Shown here piece after piece: positions 23,951 to 37,274 of a stretch of DNA of 63,756 nucleotides. The DNA comes from Saccoglossus kowalevskii (Eukaryota > Hemichordata > Enteropneusta > Harrimaniidae), in assembly GCF_000003605.2 (NCBI RefSeq), contig NW_003106095.1, positions 8,720 to 72,475 of the forward strand, given 5' to 3'. Position numbers and translations under genes: made by a program. Within the stretch, counting starts at the first letter, position 1. Every line of letters starts with the position of its first letter. Below the pieces are notes generated by a model. It did not search any database and was not told the origin of the DNA. It worked only from the letters and a program-made list of their open reading frames with translations.

Positions 23951-25374
23951 CGGAAGTGGTAAATAAGTCGTATGCGACAACAGTGTATCATCATCTCAAT
24001 TCAGTATTGGCAGATTATTTCATTATTACTAGTAGTTAGAACGAAATATTGAAAAATATTGAAAAAATTTTTTCATTTTCAGATATATTGAAAATTTAAT
24101 TAATGAATATAATATATTCAGCTGTACTCGAGAAGTCCGAACATTAAAACTTTACATGTTTGATTATGTACTGGTTAGTTTTATTACCGACATTTCATCT
24201 GTCAGACCTTTGTCATATCGATCGTACAGACACCCACCATGGGCGTTGTCAGGATTCCCACGGGTGACGCTTGTACTGAAACAATATCAAGCGTAAATTC
24301 ACATTGCTGTCAACAAGCGTGGTTTCTGAAAACAATATTCGTGTCGCTTTTAGCAAGTATGTGGTATACGGGCAGCTGACAGTGTATGGTACCACGTGTA
24401 ACAATATAATTCGTAAAACATTATCACCTGCGACAAATCAGCCTATAGAGCATTTCACCACAATGTGGAGGTTCTAAAATCACTTTTGTATTTTTATTCA
24501 ATGTATTTTTATTCAATGTATTTCGGGAAACTTATGTGGGTGTATTGAATCACTGTCCTATCATAAAAGGTGTTTTGAGTCATGTGATGTATCAATTTGA
24601 ATCACGTGATTTACATTATAAAAAGACAAGTTATTTTAGATGGACTCAGACAGGCAGACATAGACATCGGACCTGGTCTACTTGTTTGCTCTCTGGGCTT
24701 GACCGTTTGGCCAACCATTTTACTCTGTGCTCTGGCTAGGCTTGGTCCTCCTGATGTCACCATCCGAATAAAGATCACCGGTTCTTACCAACCTCCGTTT
24801 ACAGTCTCAGTCCTTCCCTGACACCTTTTTAAGGCAGTTCTATCTATTATGATTAAGGGGCTTCAAAATACTAGTACTGTGATATCATCTTTTCAAAAGT
24901 GGTATAAATCAAATGTGGATATTACAAAATGAAATAATCATCGCCTTAAAATGTGACTCTACGCGTTTTTTATCAAGCATTTGTTTAATAGAAATGGTTC
25001 TCGGTGTTACACATACGTAGTATTAAGACATGATTCCACCGACTTTGTTGAGAACAAGATTGATGCAAAACTTTCATATACTGCAGATGGCATTAAGAGT
25101 ACGCTGGAATTTCTAATTGATAATATATATGTATTATATAACCACCTTCAATGTGTTTGGTCTTAGGGTAGAAGCCTACTCATAGTTGTTAGAGAAAGTA
25201 GGCCATATATCACATGACAGTTCATTGATCTAAAATCATGAAGCTATTGCCCCATGGCAACACGAAATAACATTCTTTTGTGTGATACACAGTATTAAAA
25301 TATTATTTATTTTGTTGTTATAACCTGTTGTGAAAAAGACACACTGCATATAAGACGAGGTCATATGTTACACA

Positions 25375-25505
25375 AATAATAACCGAAGCAGAGGTCAATA
25401 TTCAGTTTGATGACCGAAAGATAAAATTGTGTCTCGGTCAATTTCATCTGTGGTCATCTACACTGAATATTGACCAAACATTGAGGTAACTATTTGTTTT
25501 AGTAT
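25375..25505. repeat. Imperfect inverted repeat, possible MITE
   Basis: GGTCAATATTCAGT (about 25392) is the exact inverse of ACTGAATATTGACC (about 25461). Weaker complementarity continues outward through AAATA/TATTT flanks. It would fold into a long hairpin of about 130 nt. It is noncoding. Confidence 0.5.
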
Positions 25506-26129
25506 ACCAAATAAAATAACTACAACACTGTATTCAACATCATAAACTTGTTTTCTTTATTGTGAACATATCAATGTTTTTATATGTCTAATATACAACA
25601 TAAAAATCACGGCTGTGATAGAACAAACTTCTACTATTTATTCAACAACATATCGTGTCATTGTTTGACACATATTGGAACCGTCTAATTCTGTCAGAAA
25701 TGGTGTCTGCAATGTCAGTACCAGGATATTTTACTGCTCTAGGTATGATCCCAAAAGCTTTGTTGCCAACAAATGTTATTTATTCCTTTGGATTGGTGTA
25801 GTATTGCTTCATATTTTTTCCGATTTATGGCCAGTAATTCTCATTAAATATGCCGTCCTTCATGGGGACCATCTAATATAGCAGTCAATGTAGTGGGTGT
25901 ATTTCTGTGGTAGTTTAGCCTTTCGTACCGCCATGTTTGCTTTTCCATCTAAAGGAAACTGTCACAACATAAGAATTATCGGTTAAATTTGCTGTTATAG
26001 TATATATGCTGACACAGATATCTAGGTTCGCCTAAATAATATAACAAATATTTTATTATAATTAATATAAGATATATGATATAATCAAGTAAAGAAGATT
26101 TTCGTGAGCTGTCACATCCATATATTGGA

Positions 26130-27070
26130 TTTTGTTATGCATACCAATAACGTCATATGACCATACATGATATTCTGACATGTTAGTCATGTTTCTTTTT
26201 TTAGTGTCGTTATTGTAGCATATGATGCACGTCTTTCTGCAATACTCTCGAGGTATTAAGGTTATGTATAATAATGACATTGCATGACTGTTTAATGCCA
26301 CCAGTCGTATATCATGTCCATTAGAAAACTTGATATATGTCTCTATTCTTTACTGTGACGAAGATAATACAAATATGCATGAACAAATGACCATATGTAT
26401 TAACCTATTATATGTATCCATATCTCTTGTTCAATTTCTCCAATATTGTTCTGGTTGATTTAGTAAATCTACAACAATGCTTGAGATATTACAGTTATTG
26501 ATAATAATGAAGTCACATGACTGTACATAGTCGTCTGATATGTTATAATAGCATTTGTTTGATGTCACCATATGCAATAATGCATGATATATTACAGTTA
26601 TGCATATTAATGATGCTACATATATGCTAATCTGATATATTAGTCATATTTCTTGTCCGATGCCATCGTTATGACACTGCGTGTCCTTATCTGCGAGAGT
26701 GCATGAGATATTACAGTTAGCCACCTTGCAGAATGACTTCATTTTGGCACTGGTTGGATGTTCCTATCTGTAACAGTGATTCATTTTATTGCATTCATAC
26801 GTATTAATTATGTCAAATGATATATATTTTCACCTGATGTATAATTGATATATCGCATCCGATACCACCATTATAGCATTGATTGCTCCTATCTCTAACA
26901 GTGGCTGAGATATCACAGGTTTGCATATTAATGAGGTTACAGTAATATTTATGGTCATATCTCTTATCTAGTGCCATCATTATAGAATTGGTTGCATGCC
27001 TTTGTAACAATGTTAGAAATATTGTAGATATGCATGTTAATTGAGATCACACGATTCCCTAATCACCACA
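26130..27070. repeat. AT-rich degenerate tandem repeat
   Basis: The phrases GAGATATTACAGTTA, GCATATTAATGA, CATATCTCTT or CATATTTCTT, and GTGCCATCATTATAG recur in the same order at intervals of roughly 115-150 bp. Units are heavily diverged. No protein can be read. Confidence 0.5.
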
Positions 27071-27399
27071 TTTATTGTCAGATTCTATTCGTCCAATTCA
27101 AAACACAAATATTTAGGGTGGCAACTCCCTACCCTATGTATTATGTATTACCTATACAGTATACAGTGCATACCTGGCTCTTCCCATTTCCAATGATGCG
27201 TGAAAATAAGTAAAAAAAATAACCTTGTGTTTTGTATTATCTGTTTAATCTACCAAAAAAAAAAAAAACATTACACAAATGATAGCTGTGAGACCACAGT
27301 TCTTCTTGTGTCGGTCTTTAGTCATTGTGATGATATTTTAGTCATTTCTGGTATATTTTGTGTCATTAAGTTTGTTACTTTCAGATATTAGGATTTTTA

Positions 27400-30300
27400 T
27401 CGACACAGAAGAGCTAAACAAATGACAATCAAAACAACATTTTTTTCACAAAAACAATGGCAGCTAAATCACAGTAGTCGTAGACCAGGTGACATATGCC
27501 AAATGACACGTCGATTGGAAAAATAGGTCACGAGTAATTAGACAATTTCTGTTCAATCACTTGATTAATGAAAAATCGGAAAAAGTCACTTTGAAGAGAT
27601 TTTTTTGAAGATGACGTCAATTGAACCAGCAGTAGTAGCTGCTTATAATTCGAAAATTATAAATTTCGGCCATTTTGTGAATATTACTATACACACTTCA
27701 TAGATGATATACACAAAAAATACTAGACCTCAAGAAAGTTGTGAAAATGAGCACTCTCGGTTTTACAAAAAATACAAAAATCTATTTAGGCGCTTTGTAG
27801 AGTAGAACGAGAAGACTTCCGCGGATTTTGTTAATCTCATCAGCTTGATAGTATTATGAGCCACCCGACGACGTAACAGCAAACTTATCCCTGGTCATTC
27901 CAAGCAGGTTTTTATGACCCCTTAGCGACACAGGAACAACATAAGATCAAACAATACTTTTTACTGCAATCATGTCGGCCTTTTAGTGCTGCGAACATTG
28001 CTGCAGTGAAGGTTCTTCAAGTCTTGGGGTCATACTTCGGGGCTGTGATTTACATATTCATATACAGTTACAGCCTTGAATTGTTTGTTAGTTTCACAAA
28101 ACTCTACATCGTTTACAATGTCGATCTTCTGCACGCTTAACAGGTGTCTTGCGATGCCTTGGTCTGATGCACGGCATGGTAATTCTAGAATAGTACTCTT
28201 CGTTTACTTTAAAACACTGCCACCAACGATGCAAGTTCCTTCATGTCGTTGTCTTCAAAATTGTGGCCGACGTTAAAATTTCCGAAATCAAATTCTAAAT
28301 ACAATTTGCCCCCAGCAGCAAATGAAAGTTGCAGACGACGAAGTCATAATGTAAACAAATCAAGCAGCGAGGATACCGCACGAGTCATTAATTCGGTATT
28401 TTCTCACTGGGGCCATTAAACAGTTATACAACTCTCATATGACCGCATTCTGGACAATCATCGTGACAATGTTGGAAATGAGGTGTAATAATTCGTTTTA
28501 ACGTATGTGTATACATGCATGTCTGTTCCAATATTATTTAAAGAATTGTTTGTCGGATTCATTTCAATTAAATGTGGTACATGGATGCCCTTGAACAATT
28601 TAGATTTAGGTTGAAATCCGTAGTTTTTTAGTTTCAATACATCATTGTAATTCTTTCCTCCAATTAAACTTTTTTTATTAACACCAATTTATTTCGTAAT
28701 TAGTCGTACAATTTTTTAACCAACAAAATTCTGACAAGATTTACTGAAAATTAGTTAATAATTCTCATACAATACAATACAAAACAATAAAAAAGAATAT
28801 ATAAATAAGAATCGAGTGAATAGCAAAAAGTACACGTTCATTTAAAAAGAATTAAATTTACGTTTTTTAACACTCTAAATAAATTTTATTTAGGTTACTC
28901 CCAGTGTTTTTGTTATAGTTGACCGAATAACAAAAAATAATTTCCCAATCTGAATCTGAATAGAATCTGCCCAAACTGAAAAATAATAGAACAAGTTTGT
29001 GAAATCTATTTTTTTTGAATACTGATTACATTAATCTCAGAAGTAAATGCTCTTACGTCTTTGATAGTGCAATTAAATAAATAGTGTAATTTGTGAACGA
29101 TATTATCCTCACATCTTGTACAGATAGAATATAAATTTGCGTTTTCTATTGCATTCAATCAAATGTATGTCTAACGTTTTCATCAAAACAGTGTTCCGCT
29201 AAATATATGCGTTACGAGGAACCCTATCAAATAATAAATGGCAATATTTTGTCAGCAAAATAACTATGAGGTAACCACCTTTTGCTCTCATAAATAAAAC
29301 ATTCAGTCTTTCACTCCATTCAAATATTTCACATAACATCCCGTTAGATTGAGGTCAGAAGAGAAATACGTTCTTATAGTTCGCTCAGGCATGTACGATT
29401 ATATGTGATTTTGTTGGTTTACAGATATTGGAACGAAATGATTCATTTTTGTTGGAGTGATTCCTTAGAGAATATTTCCATAAAAATATAATGATTTTCA
29501 ATGTTTATATTAAATTGGCATATGCTGCAAATCATCAAGGATTAAATGATTGTTGTAAGCCCAGTTGCTGACTTGGCAAACATAAGAACTGACATCTTTC
29601 TGCCAGAAATATCTTGAATGTTAAATGAAAATGTATGCAGCGATAAAGGAATGCCATTGAGATAAGATTAAATTCAGGATTCAGAAACAATATTTGCAAA
29701 AAGAGATAAATAAACTGAACTGAAACTGAAATAAAAAATTATAATTACTACAGAAATGTTATGGATAACATCATTCAGCCAGATTATCAGGCTTGACTTC
29801 GATGGAGACCATGAATTAAATTGCCCACACCATATAATCCGTGGCACCTGGCGGCTATTCAATTTTCCTTGTGTGTATCAAATAAACAATATGGAATTAT
29901 GGAAAAACGTCATGTTTTATCTTTGAAATTTACACTTAGACTATGAAAAATATCCATATTTAATGCTTCACGTAATAATGCCACAGCGGTTTTATCCCAT
30001 TTTAAATTACCCCTACATCTGCCCTACATACTGTGGACATTCATTATTGTATTCTCATTATCACAGTTAAACTTTCAAAATACGAGTTTAATATATTAAA
30101 TTGAACTAAGGGCGTAACGACAAATTGAAAATTGGAATATTAGAGTCAAATTTCATTATTTCTTCTGGCTCTCGACCTGTTTTCAAGATAAAAAAGAACT
30201 TGCGACATTTGATACAAGGTAGCAACCGGACAGAGAGAGACCCAAGACAGCTGAAAACTGAAAAGTGTAATTGGTTAAACGATTGATTTGGTGTCATCTA

Positions 30301-30480
30301 CATTTGGTGAACAAGTAGTAGAATGTCATTTAATCCACACCTCTAATATTACGGCGTTTTCTATTGGCTGGAAGTTGAAATATGTCGATATGACTTGCAC
30401 TGACACAGGACGAAACAGCGTATAGAACTGTACGAAGCTCGCCCGTATTAGTTACGGTGGTTGGGGTTGGTGCGTGCAGT
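27400..30480. other. Intergenic, nothing recognised
   Basis: AT-rich sequence. The open frames are short and without recognisable motifs on either strand. No array or structured repeat stands out by eye. Confidence 0.45.
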
Positions 30481-30679
30481 ATGTCGGTTAATTTCAAGGT
30501 GCAGGAAGAAACACAGGGAGCTCAGGAACTATAATCAACTGTAGTACGCAGTCACTATGAGCGCGAGGGGGGGGGGGGTATCGGCTGGTATCTAGTGTAA
30601 GAAATAGACAAGGGATGAAGGCTCCAGCCAGCTCACATTTTTTAAACTCGAAAAAACAGACGAAAAGAATGAAAAATAT

Positions 30680-30729
30680 NNNNNNNNNNNNNNNNNNNNN
30701 NNNNNNNNNNNNNNNNNNNNNNNNNNNNN
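30680..30729. other. Assembly gap, 50 N
   Basis: Run of N preceded by a poly(G) tract at about 30568 and A-rich DNA. Low complexity probably caused the break. Confidence 1.
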
Positions 30730-30998
30730 AATCTAAAAAAAATACCAGGTTGAAGAATATTAGTTGCTCCTTCAAATTTTGCCAAAGCCTTGCCTACATT
30801 TTACCGATATCTGCAGAATAAATCAAGAAAACTACACAAATTGACTCCATTTAGGAATTCCTAACGGTTTGCCCGAACGCACGGCAAAGTTTGGAGGCGT
30901 GGCCTGTAGCATTTGGCAACAACCAATCACAAGACTGGTTACGAACCAGTTGAGCAAGGCTAACCGAGTCGTGACCTGGATGTGGTTCGTAACTAGTT

Positions 30999-31625
30999 AA
31001 AGTTACTATTTGAATTTTTCATTACCGAGAAAAAATGACCCCAAAGTTGGGGTAACTTTTCACCAGCAACGGCTTTTAACTCCTCTGTGATTTTTTCGGC
31101 TTGGCTGATTTTGTTCATACTTCACAAGTAGGTCGTACCGTCACTAATTGGAAAAAAAAAATCTGGCCCACCACTGCCATTGCAACATCCAAAAACTGAT
31201 TTTTGAATACTTTCGCCCCAAATGTATTACCTCCTACCAGTTTTGTAATAGCAGTGTTCAAATGATCATGTTTTTTATTTTTGCTATGTTGCGCACTGGT
31301 AAGAGATCACCGGCGCCGACATTGTTACACTGTATCAACGTAATCCCAACGCAACTTTGAACTATGAATGAACTGTAAATGCAGCCTTAATTCTAGAAAA
31401 TACTATCGCAAAACGGTTGGAAATAATAAATGTAACAGCAGAATACGTCCTAGTAATAAACTAAGTGACTTCTAAAGACTGAATGGTGTTTGCGAACTTC
31501 GTATACGGGCCCATTTAGTTATAAACCGACGTTAGCTTCACGTTTATGTCACACCATGGAAACAGCCAAAAACTATGTTGCTTGTTTTTGAGCGGAGCGG
31601 ATCGCTGACCAACCTACCGGCTTGT
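30999..31625. repeat. Dispersed repeat family F, truncated copy
   Basis: Direct repeat of 32223-32801, sharing ACCCCAAAGTTGGGGTAAC (itself a small palindrome), CACCAGCAACGGCTTTTAAC, TTTCGCCCCAAATGTATTAC and an AGCGGAGCGGATCGCTGACC tail. It is noncoding. Confidence 0.7.
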
Positions 31626-31861
31626 TAACATTATTACTAATGCATTGCAATACAACTAATTAAATTGAAAGAAATTGCAATATAAAATATTATGTTAGTA
31701 ACACTTCTCAAGGGCGTATTTCACGGACAGTGTTATTAACGAAAATATTTGTTTATAATTTTATAAATTTGCTTGGCAATTTCCACCCCAATTAGATATA
31801 ATGTGTACATATTTTAATAAATAAAATTAAAGATACACTAACAAAAATGAAATATTAATTA

Positions 31862-32801
31862 ATGGCGATCCGCTTCGCTAGGATTGCCCTTATAATCACT
31901 TTTGTCATTTTGTGTGTGTGCGCGTGTGTGTGTGTGTGTGTGTGTGTGTGTCTCTCTGTGTGTGTGATTTCCAGTGTTTTCACGTATTATTTCTTCTGTG
32001 ATTTTTTTGGCTTGACCGATTTTGCTCAAACTTGGCAGGTAGGTCACACCTTCACCCTAGTTATTAGAAAAATCTAAAAACAAATTGGCCCCCTGTTGTC
32101 ATAGCAACAGCCAACACAACTGTTTTTTTTGGATAGCTTCGCAACAAATGTATCTCCTCCTACAAAAGTTGGGATAAAATACCTCAGACATAGCTCATTC
32201 TACTCAGCTTGAGTGTGGGCACAAAGTTACTATTTGAGTTTTTGATATCTTTTTTCATTACCGAGAAATTTGACCCCAAAGTTGGGGTAACTTTTCACCA
32301 GCAACGGCTTTTAACTCCTCTGAGATTTTTTTTGGCTCGGCTGATTTTGTTAGGTAGGTCATACTGTCACTAATTGAAAAAAATCCTGGCGCATCACTGC
32401 CATTGCAACAGCCAAAAACTGATTTTTGAATACTTTCGCCCCAAATGTATTACCTCCTACCAGTTTTGTAATAGCAGTGTTCAGATGATCATGCTTTTTA
32501 TTTTGGCTCAGATGATCATGCTTTTTATTTTGGCTACGTTGCGTACTGGTAAGAGATCACAGACGCCGACGTTGTTACACTGTATCAATGTAATTCCAAT
32601 GCAACTTTGAGCTTTAAATGAACTGTAAATGCTGCCTTCATTCTAGAAAATACTATCTTCTATCTTTCGAACTTCGTATACAGGGCCCATTTAGATATAA
32701 ACTGACGTTAGCTTCACGTTCATGTCCTACCATGGAAACAGCCAAAAACATGTTGCTTGTTTTTTGAGCGGAGCAGATTGTCAACCAGCCTACGGCTTGT
32801 A
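31862..32801. repeat. Dispersed repeat family F, longer copy with inverted ends
   Basis: The head GGCGATCCGCTTCGCT is approximately the inverse of the tail AGCGGAGCAGATTGTC. A GT-rich microsatellite follows the head (31911-31965). The body from 32223 repeats 30999-31625 with a small internal duplication (CAGATGATCATGCTTTTTAT, twice near 32480-32530). It is probably a non-autonomous mobile element of about 0.94 kb. Confidence 0.6.
31911..31965. repeat. GT-rich microsatellite
   Basis: An alternating GT tract interrupted by CGCG and TCTCTC, within the head of repeat family F. It is a likely length-polymorphic marker. Confidence 0.85.
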
Positions 32802-33299
32802 TTGACTATGTCCCGGACTGTTTACTAGTACTTCCTTATCAACTTTTTGAACCAAAACAATCTGTCACCCTTCGCCGCCCACAGCATTGATATGATTTTA
32901 TATTGCATAGAAAAGAACACTAAATGCAGCTATCCCAGCCAGCAATCGAATCATCAATCTTCATGATTTATGTGACCGGCATTTCCATCTATTTGCTCAA
33001 TGGTCTGAACTTTAAGATTGTCAAGTTCGAGAGTGTATTTTTACGTACAGTGACGCGAACATTCAACAACGTGTTGAGCAGGAAGCCCATCTTGGGATAG
33101 TGGCATTGTCAAATTTTAGAGAGTACAGGAAATGTTTCAGTAAGGAATTGTTATGCTTATCAAAATCCTTTATTGGAACAGAACATGTTATATATTCACC
33201 AAAAACAACGTTGCCATGTTTCTAGGCGTACAACGAATTGGAAACAAAAGAAATCGTTCGATCCAAACCACATGCGCTCGGAACGTTTCTTGGATAATA

Positions 33300-33450
33300 A
33301 AAAATGACTGACTTGCAGCCATGCCTGTGCTAGCTGTAACTTGAACTATTTTGGTCTTCCTCAAATTCTTGATTAGTTCAATCAGAGTTTTAGTCTTGCC
33401 AGTTCCAGCTTGTCCCGTAAATAAAAAACTGTGTCCATGTATGGCCATGT
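33300..33450 (-). pseudogene. PIF1-like helicase fragment (Walker A region)
   Basis: The minus strand reads HSFLFTGQAGTGKTKTLIEL followed by a basic stretch and VTASTGMAAS. GQAGTGKT is a perfect P-loop, and the TASTG-AA strand after it is the second motif of PIF1-family DNA helicases. After AAS the similarity ends abruptly, and a stop lies just upstream, so only about 50 residues remain. PIF1-like helicases occur both as host genes and in Helitron transposons. No Rep domain is visible, so the origin is unresolved. Confidence 0.65.
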
Positions 33451-33699
33451 CTAAACTGAACTATTTTTGACATTGTGATCGGCAATAAAAGCTTTACTCC
33501 ACAACACTGATGAAAAGTTATTTTGAAAATTGTTGAATGCTAATAGCAAACCGTTTAGTTCACAAATGACTAACTTCAAAATGGAACAAAGTTCAAAATA
33601 TGAAATTTGGAAAAAAATAGAATGAATACGTGTTGCAGGTATCAATCAGGCGTCAAAATACGAAAGCAGCTCAGTCAAAAACGGGTTCCTTCCCTCATC

Positions 33700-35480
33700 C
33701 TGGACTTTCTAAAAAAACGTTACAGTGCTGTTACAGGATGTTAGTTCACTGGAGTCTGCCAAGCATCTGATCACTTGCTCAATTAAAACAGATGGTTTCA
33801 ATTACAACTTCCTGTCATTGCATATAATGACTTTGAATGTGTACACTTAAGCTTAATAAGTACTACCAAGGTCATATCTGTACTTAAGACATACTAGTAA
33901 TTTTATGCTGGTGTCCAATTTGGCGACCAAGGGCAAAACATTGTTATGCAAATTAGCTTTAGTTGAAAATTTGAGTTTTCTCGGCGATATCTACGTGAAT
34001 TTGAACCAAACTGTTACCGGCAAGACTCAGAATACGACTGTGACAGCCACTGAAACGCAATTAAAGGCAAATGAACACATCGAGCAAAAAAACTTTTTCA
34101 AGTCTTGGAGTAAAATGGAGGCACATACCATTTCGACTCTTGAGGGGAATGGAAATCAGTTGATTTGAGAGTATCACAATGAGCAAGGAAGTAAATCGTT
34201 TTTATGCTACGAAAAAATGCAGAACTTGAACGTACTTTTTGGACTTTAGTACAACGTAATTTTTGTTTGATTACCTAATGTTTTTAGGTTCATTTGCTGC
34301 AAGTTACAGAGCACATACTTAAGCGGCCGTCCCTCAGGAAATAATGAAGCAAAGGCATTTTCGATGTTGAAATCGCGAAACTGTACGTTTTTACGCAAAC
34401 TGGGAAGTTTGAATTACTAAACGAAGTACAGGACGACGAAGCTTAGATATCCAAGAACCAACACATACAAAAAAATATCTCAAAAGTGAATATTCGTGGT
34501 GTATTTTACCTCCAACCGAAGTAAGATTTTGTTAGTAATCTATATATTCAAACATATTTTAGTATAAGGTAGTAACAAAAACAAATTAATCCCTCGACTG
34601 CGCCAGTGAGGAGATCGAATTTCAGTTATTTATCGTTTATTGATGTATGTGATTTGTTCCAATTAAATGAGTGATTCCGAGTTATGTGCTTATAGATGTT
34701 ATACATAATTATTCCGCTCCAGTTTGTATAGAAATCGATCCAAAACATTCTATCCTTCCTTTCTGGCTGATATTCCATGATTAGTTTAGTACGCAGTCAC
34801 TGATTGGTTGACCTCTGTCTGCGTGGAAAACGCCGTAATTTTCCTTTTCCCATTTTTAAAGTTCAATGGTAGTTCTGTTCTAGTTTTAGTCCATGCTCAA
34901 TTGTGGGTCAGTTAATTCATCTGTTTACTATGCAACGTTCATGTTTTATTGCATTCTACAAGTTTATGTAATTACCATAAGTTTACACTTTCGTTCGATC
35001 ACCAATAAATGCAGTTTATGTTAAACAAGTGATTCGTGAGAGTTCAAGTTCCGCTGAAATCCTAACTCAAGTTTGAATGTGGCCGACTGAATCCAACCAC
35101 ATTATTAGCCCTACTAATTTACTTACAAATTCACACTAGCACGGGCTGAATTGTAAAATTACTTAAATTAAAATATCCAACGTAGAAGAACGTGTTGCTT
35201 AGTAAATCATCTGCGATATAACCAAGTGGTTCTTGGATCAAAGATGGCCAATAATTGGATACGTTGTATATACATGTATCAACTACACCTGATGCAAACA
35301 TTCCTTTATGCAACTATTTACACCAGTACAGAAGAAGCATGGAGACTGGTCAGATATAAATGTTCCCTACTTACCAGCATACTGATGGGATGTTTTACCA
35401 TTTTTAAATACAATCACAGACAGATATTATGTAACCCTTTAATGATTTTTTATTTACCAGTTCCTGTCGGCAATCACCTA
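33700..35480. other. Intergenic, no gene recognised
   Basis: Only short open frames such as 33905-34168 (+). That frame has no family signature, no flanking splice-site logic and no neighbouring coding signal. No repeat was identified. Confidence 0.45.
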
Positions 35481-35494
35481 CAGGTCTTTTTTTG

Positions 35495-36980
35495 ATCGTT
35501 CACGATTGCCCTCCCGGCCATTCCATCTCGCATACAAGCTTTCCAGAGTAAATCTCCCGGCCCAACACCACCTATAAAGTCTTCCCCGCTCATTTATGGC
35601 ACCTTCCAGCCCTCCTCACACTTACTATTCATATCAGCCTTTCCTTCTCACTTACTCCCCTCAAAGCTTTTCCTGATGACTTACCTACAGCTCTCCAACC
35701 TATTCCTACAGTCGATTTCAAGCTTCCCAATACTTCCCTCTTTCATAAGGCCGTTTCCGACCTCTTGCCCTTGCTCACCACTTTCCATAGCCTACCTACC
35801 CTGCTTCCAATCTCTACTCCCAACAGTTTGTCTTCCCCCTGCTTATGAGCTCCTCTATTTACAACCTTTTTCAGCCTCTCTCAATTGCTCACAGCTCCTG
35901 TCCCTCATTTACAACACCAGACAGCCTCTTCCAATTGTTTATCAAAGCTCACAATCTTCCCTCATGCTCACACAATTCCTCCCATGATCCACTACCTGAC
36001 TCTCCCAATCATCACCCATGCTTCCACCCTGATACTAACGGCTGCTTCTAGCATCTCCATCTTGCTTATGGTAATTTTATCCGACCCATCTTACAAACCC
36101 CCTTCTCCGATGGCCTTTCACTAGTTTATCACCACTTCCACCATACCCATTTTTCCCTACCAGCCAAGTTGACTTCTCTACCGACTTGCCCCTTTCGCCA
36201 CAAGCTCTTCCAACCACCTCTCTCTCTCTTACAGCTATACTTGGCCTGCAACTCGTTTGAGACTTCTCCAGGCCAACCAATCTTGAATGCGAGCTTTTCA
36301 ACCTCTACTTTCTTTCTGGCTCCTCTAGCTTTCGCTCATTACGGCATTTCCCTGCTTCTCTCTTTCACTCACCACTTTTCTCTCACTGGCTAACCACACC
36401 CTCACCTTGCTCACAACCTCACATGGCCTCTTCCGAGAGTTTTTTCCCCTCCGAAACAAATCCCTTGCTTTCAGTTCTTCCCAGCCACCTGCCTCAGGTA
36501 TACTGTCATTTCCCCCTCACTTGTGAGCGACTCCAGTCTGACTCTATCTATTGCTTATAGCTCTTCACTGCCACCCCATCTCTCTCCTCTTACTAGTCCT
36601 CATGTGATTTCACATCTCTTACAATCCCCTCCTAGCCTTTCCTTTACTGACCTTTCCTCCCACCAATAGTCCCTAGAGGACTTTTCCCTATTGCTTATGC
36701 CCATGGCAACTCCATCGCTCAAACAAGCTCCGCAGCTTCCTCCTCCTCGTTGTCCTCTGGCCTTTTTTATGCCTTAGCCGTTTAAACTCGTATACAATCT
36801 CCCCAGCTTCCTTGCATCTGTTGTAGCAACTCTCAGCCTCTCACATGCTTACTGCTACTCATGAACTCCCTGCCTTCCTTATGACCATTGTCCATCATTG
36901 ACATCCCATCTCACATACAAGCTCTTTAGAATTCTGGACGCTTACCGCCACTCCTAGCCTCCTCTCTCAAATGCTTAAAA
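35495..36980. repeat. 1.5-kb pyrimidine-rich degenerate tandem block
   Basis: The plus strand is dominated by C and T. Loosely repeated phrases include CAGCCTCT, TTGCTCACAGCTCC, CTCATTTACAA, TTGCTTATAGCTC and CACATGCTTACTG. The pattern is a decayed minisatellite. It is purine-rich on the minus strand. It ends about 300 bp beyond the 3' end of HADH A. Open frames across it are Ser/Pro/Leu-rich artefacts of composition. Confidence 0.6.
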
Positions 36981-37274
36981 GGACGACAAAACCCATAACA
37001 CAAGTCCCCTGTTTGAGACTTCAAATAATGAACACACAAGTGTTTTTCTTGTCACCAAATTTCAAATCAAAAAAATTTATTTCCCCCAATCAGAAAGTAC
37101 ATTCCATTCATCTTCAAGTTAAACCAATCAAGTGAGATATTACTTTTGAGATCCAGGAAAAAATATAATTTATCAATTTGAATGTATATCACTGCAAAAC
37201 CAGTCAACCAACTTTAACATTTGGAGTGAAGTTACCCTGTGATCTGAATTTCTGCACTTAAATTCACAACACGT

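Noticed and set aside
24536-24821. Possible small gene or LTR with a TATAAAA box near 24.6 kb
   Set aside because: No matching ends, no target duplication and no protein family similarity were seen.
33905-34168. 87-codon open frame on the plus strand
   Set aside because: No recognisable domain, signal or splice logic. The length is within chance for this region.
35676-36393. Ser/Pro/Leu-rich open frames near 36 kb
   Set aside because: They follow from the C/T composition of the block. Overlapping frames are equally open and no motif is present.
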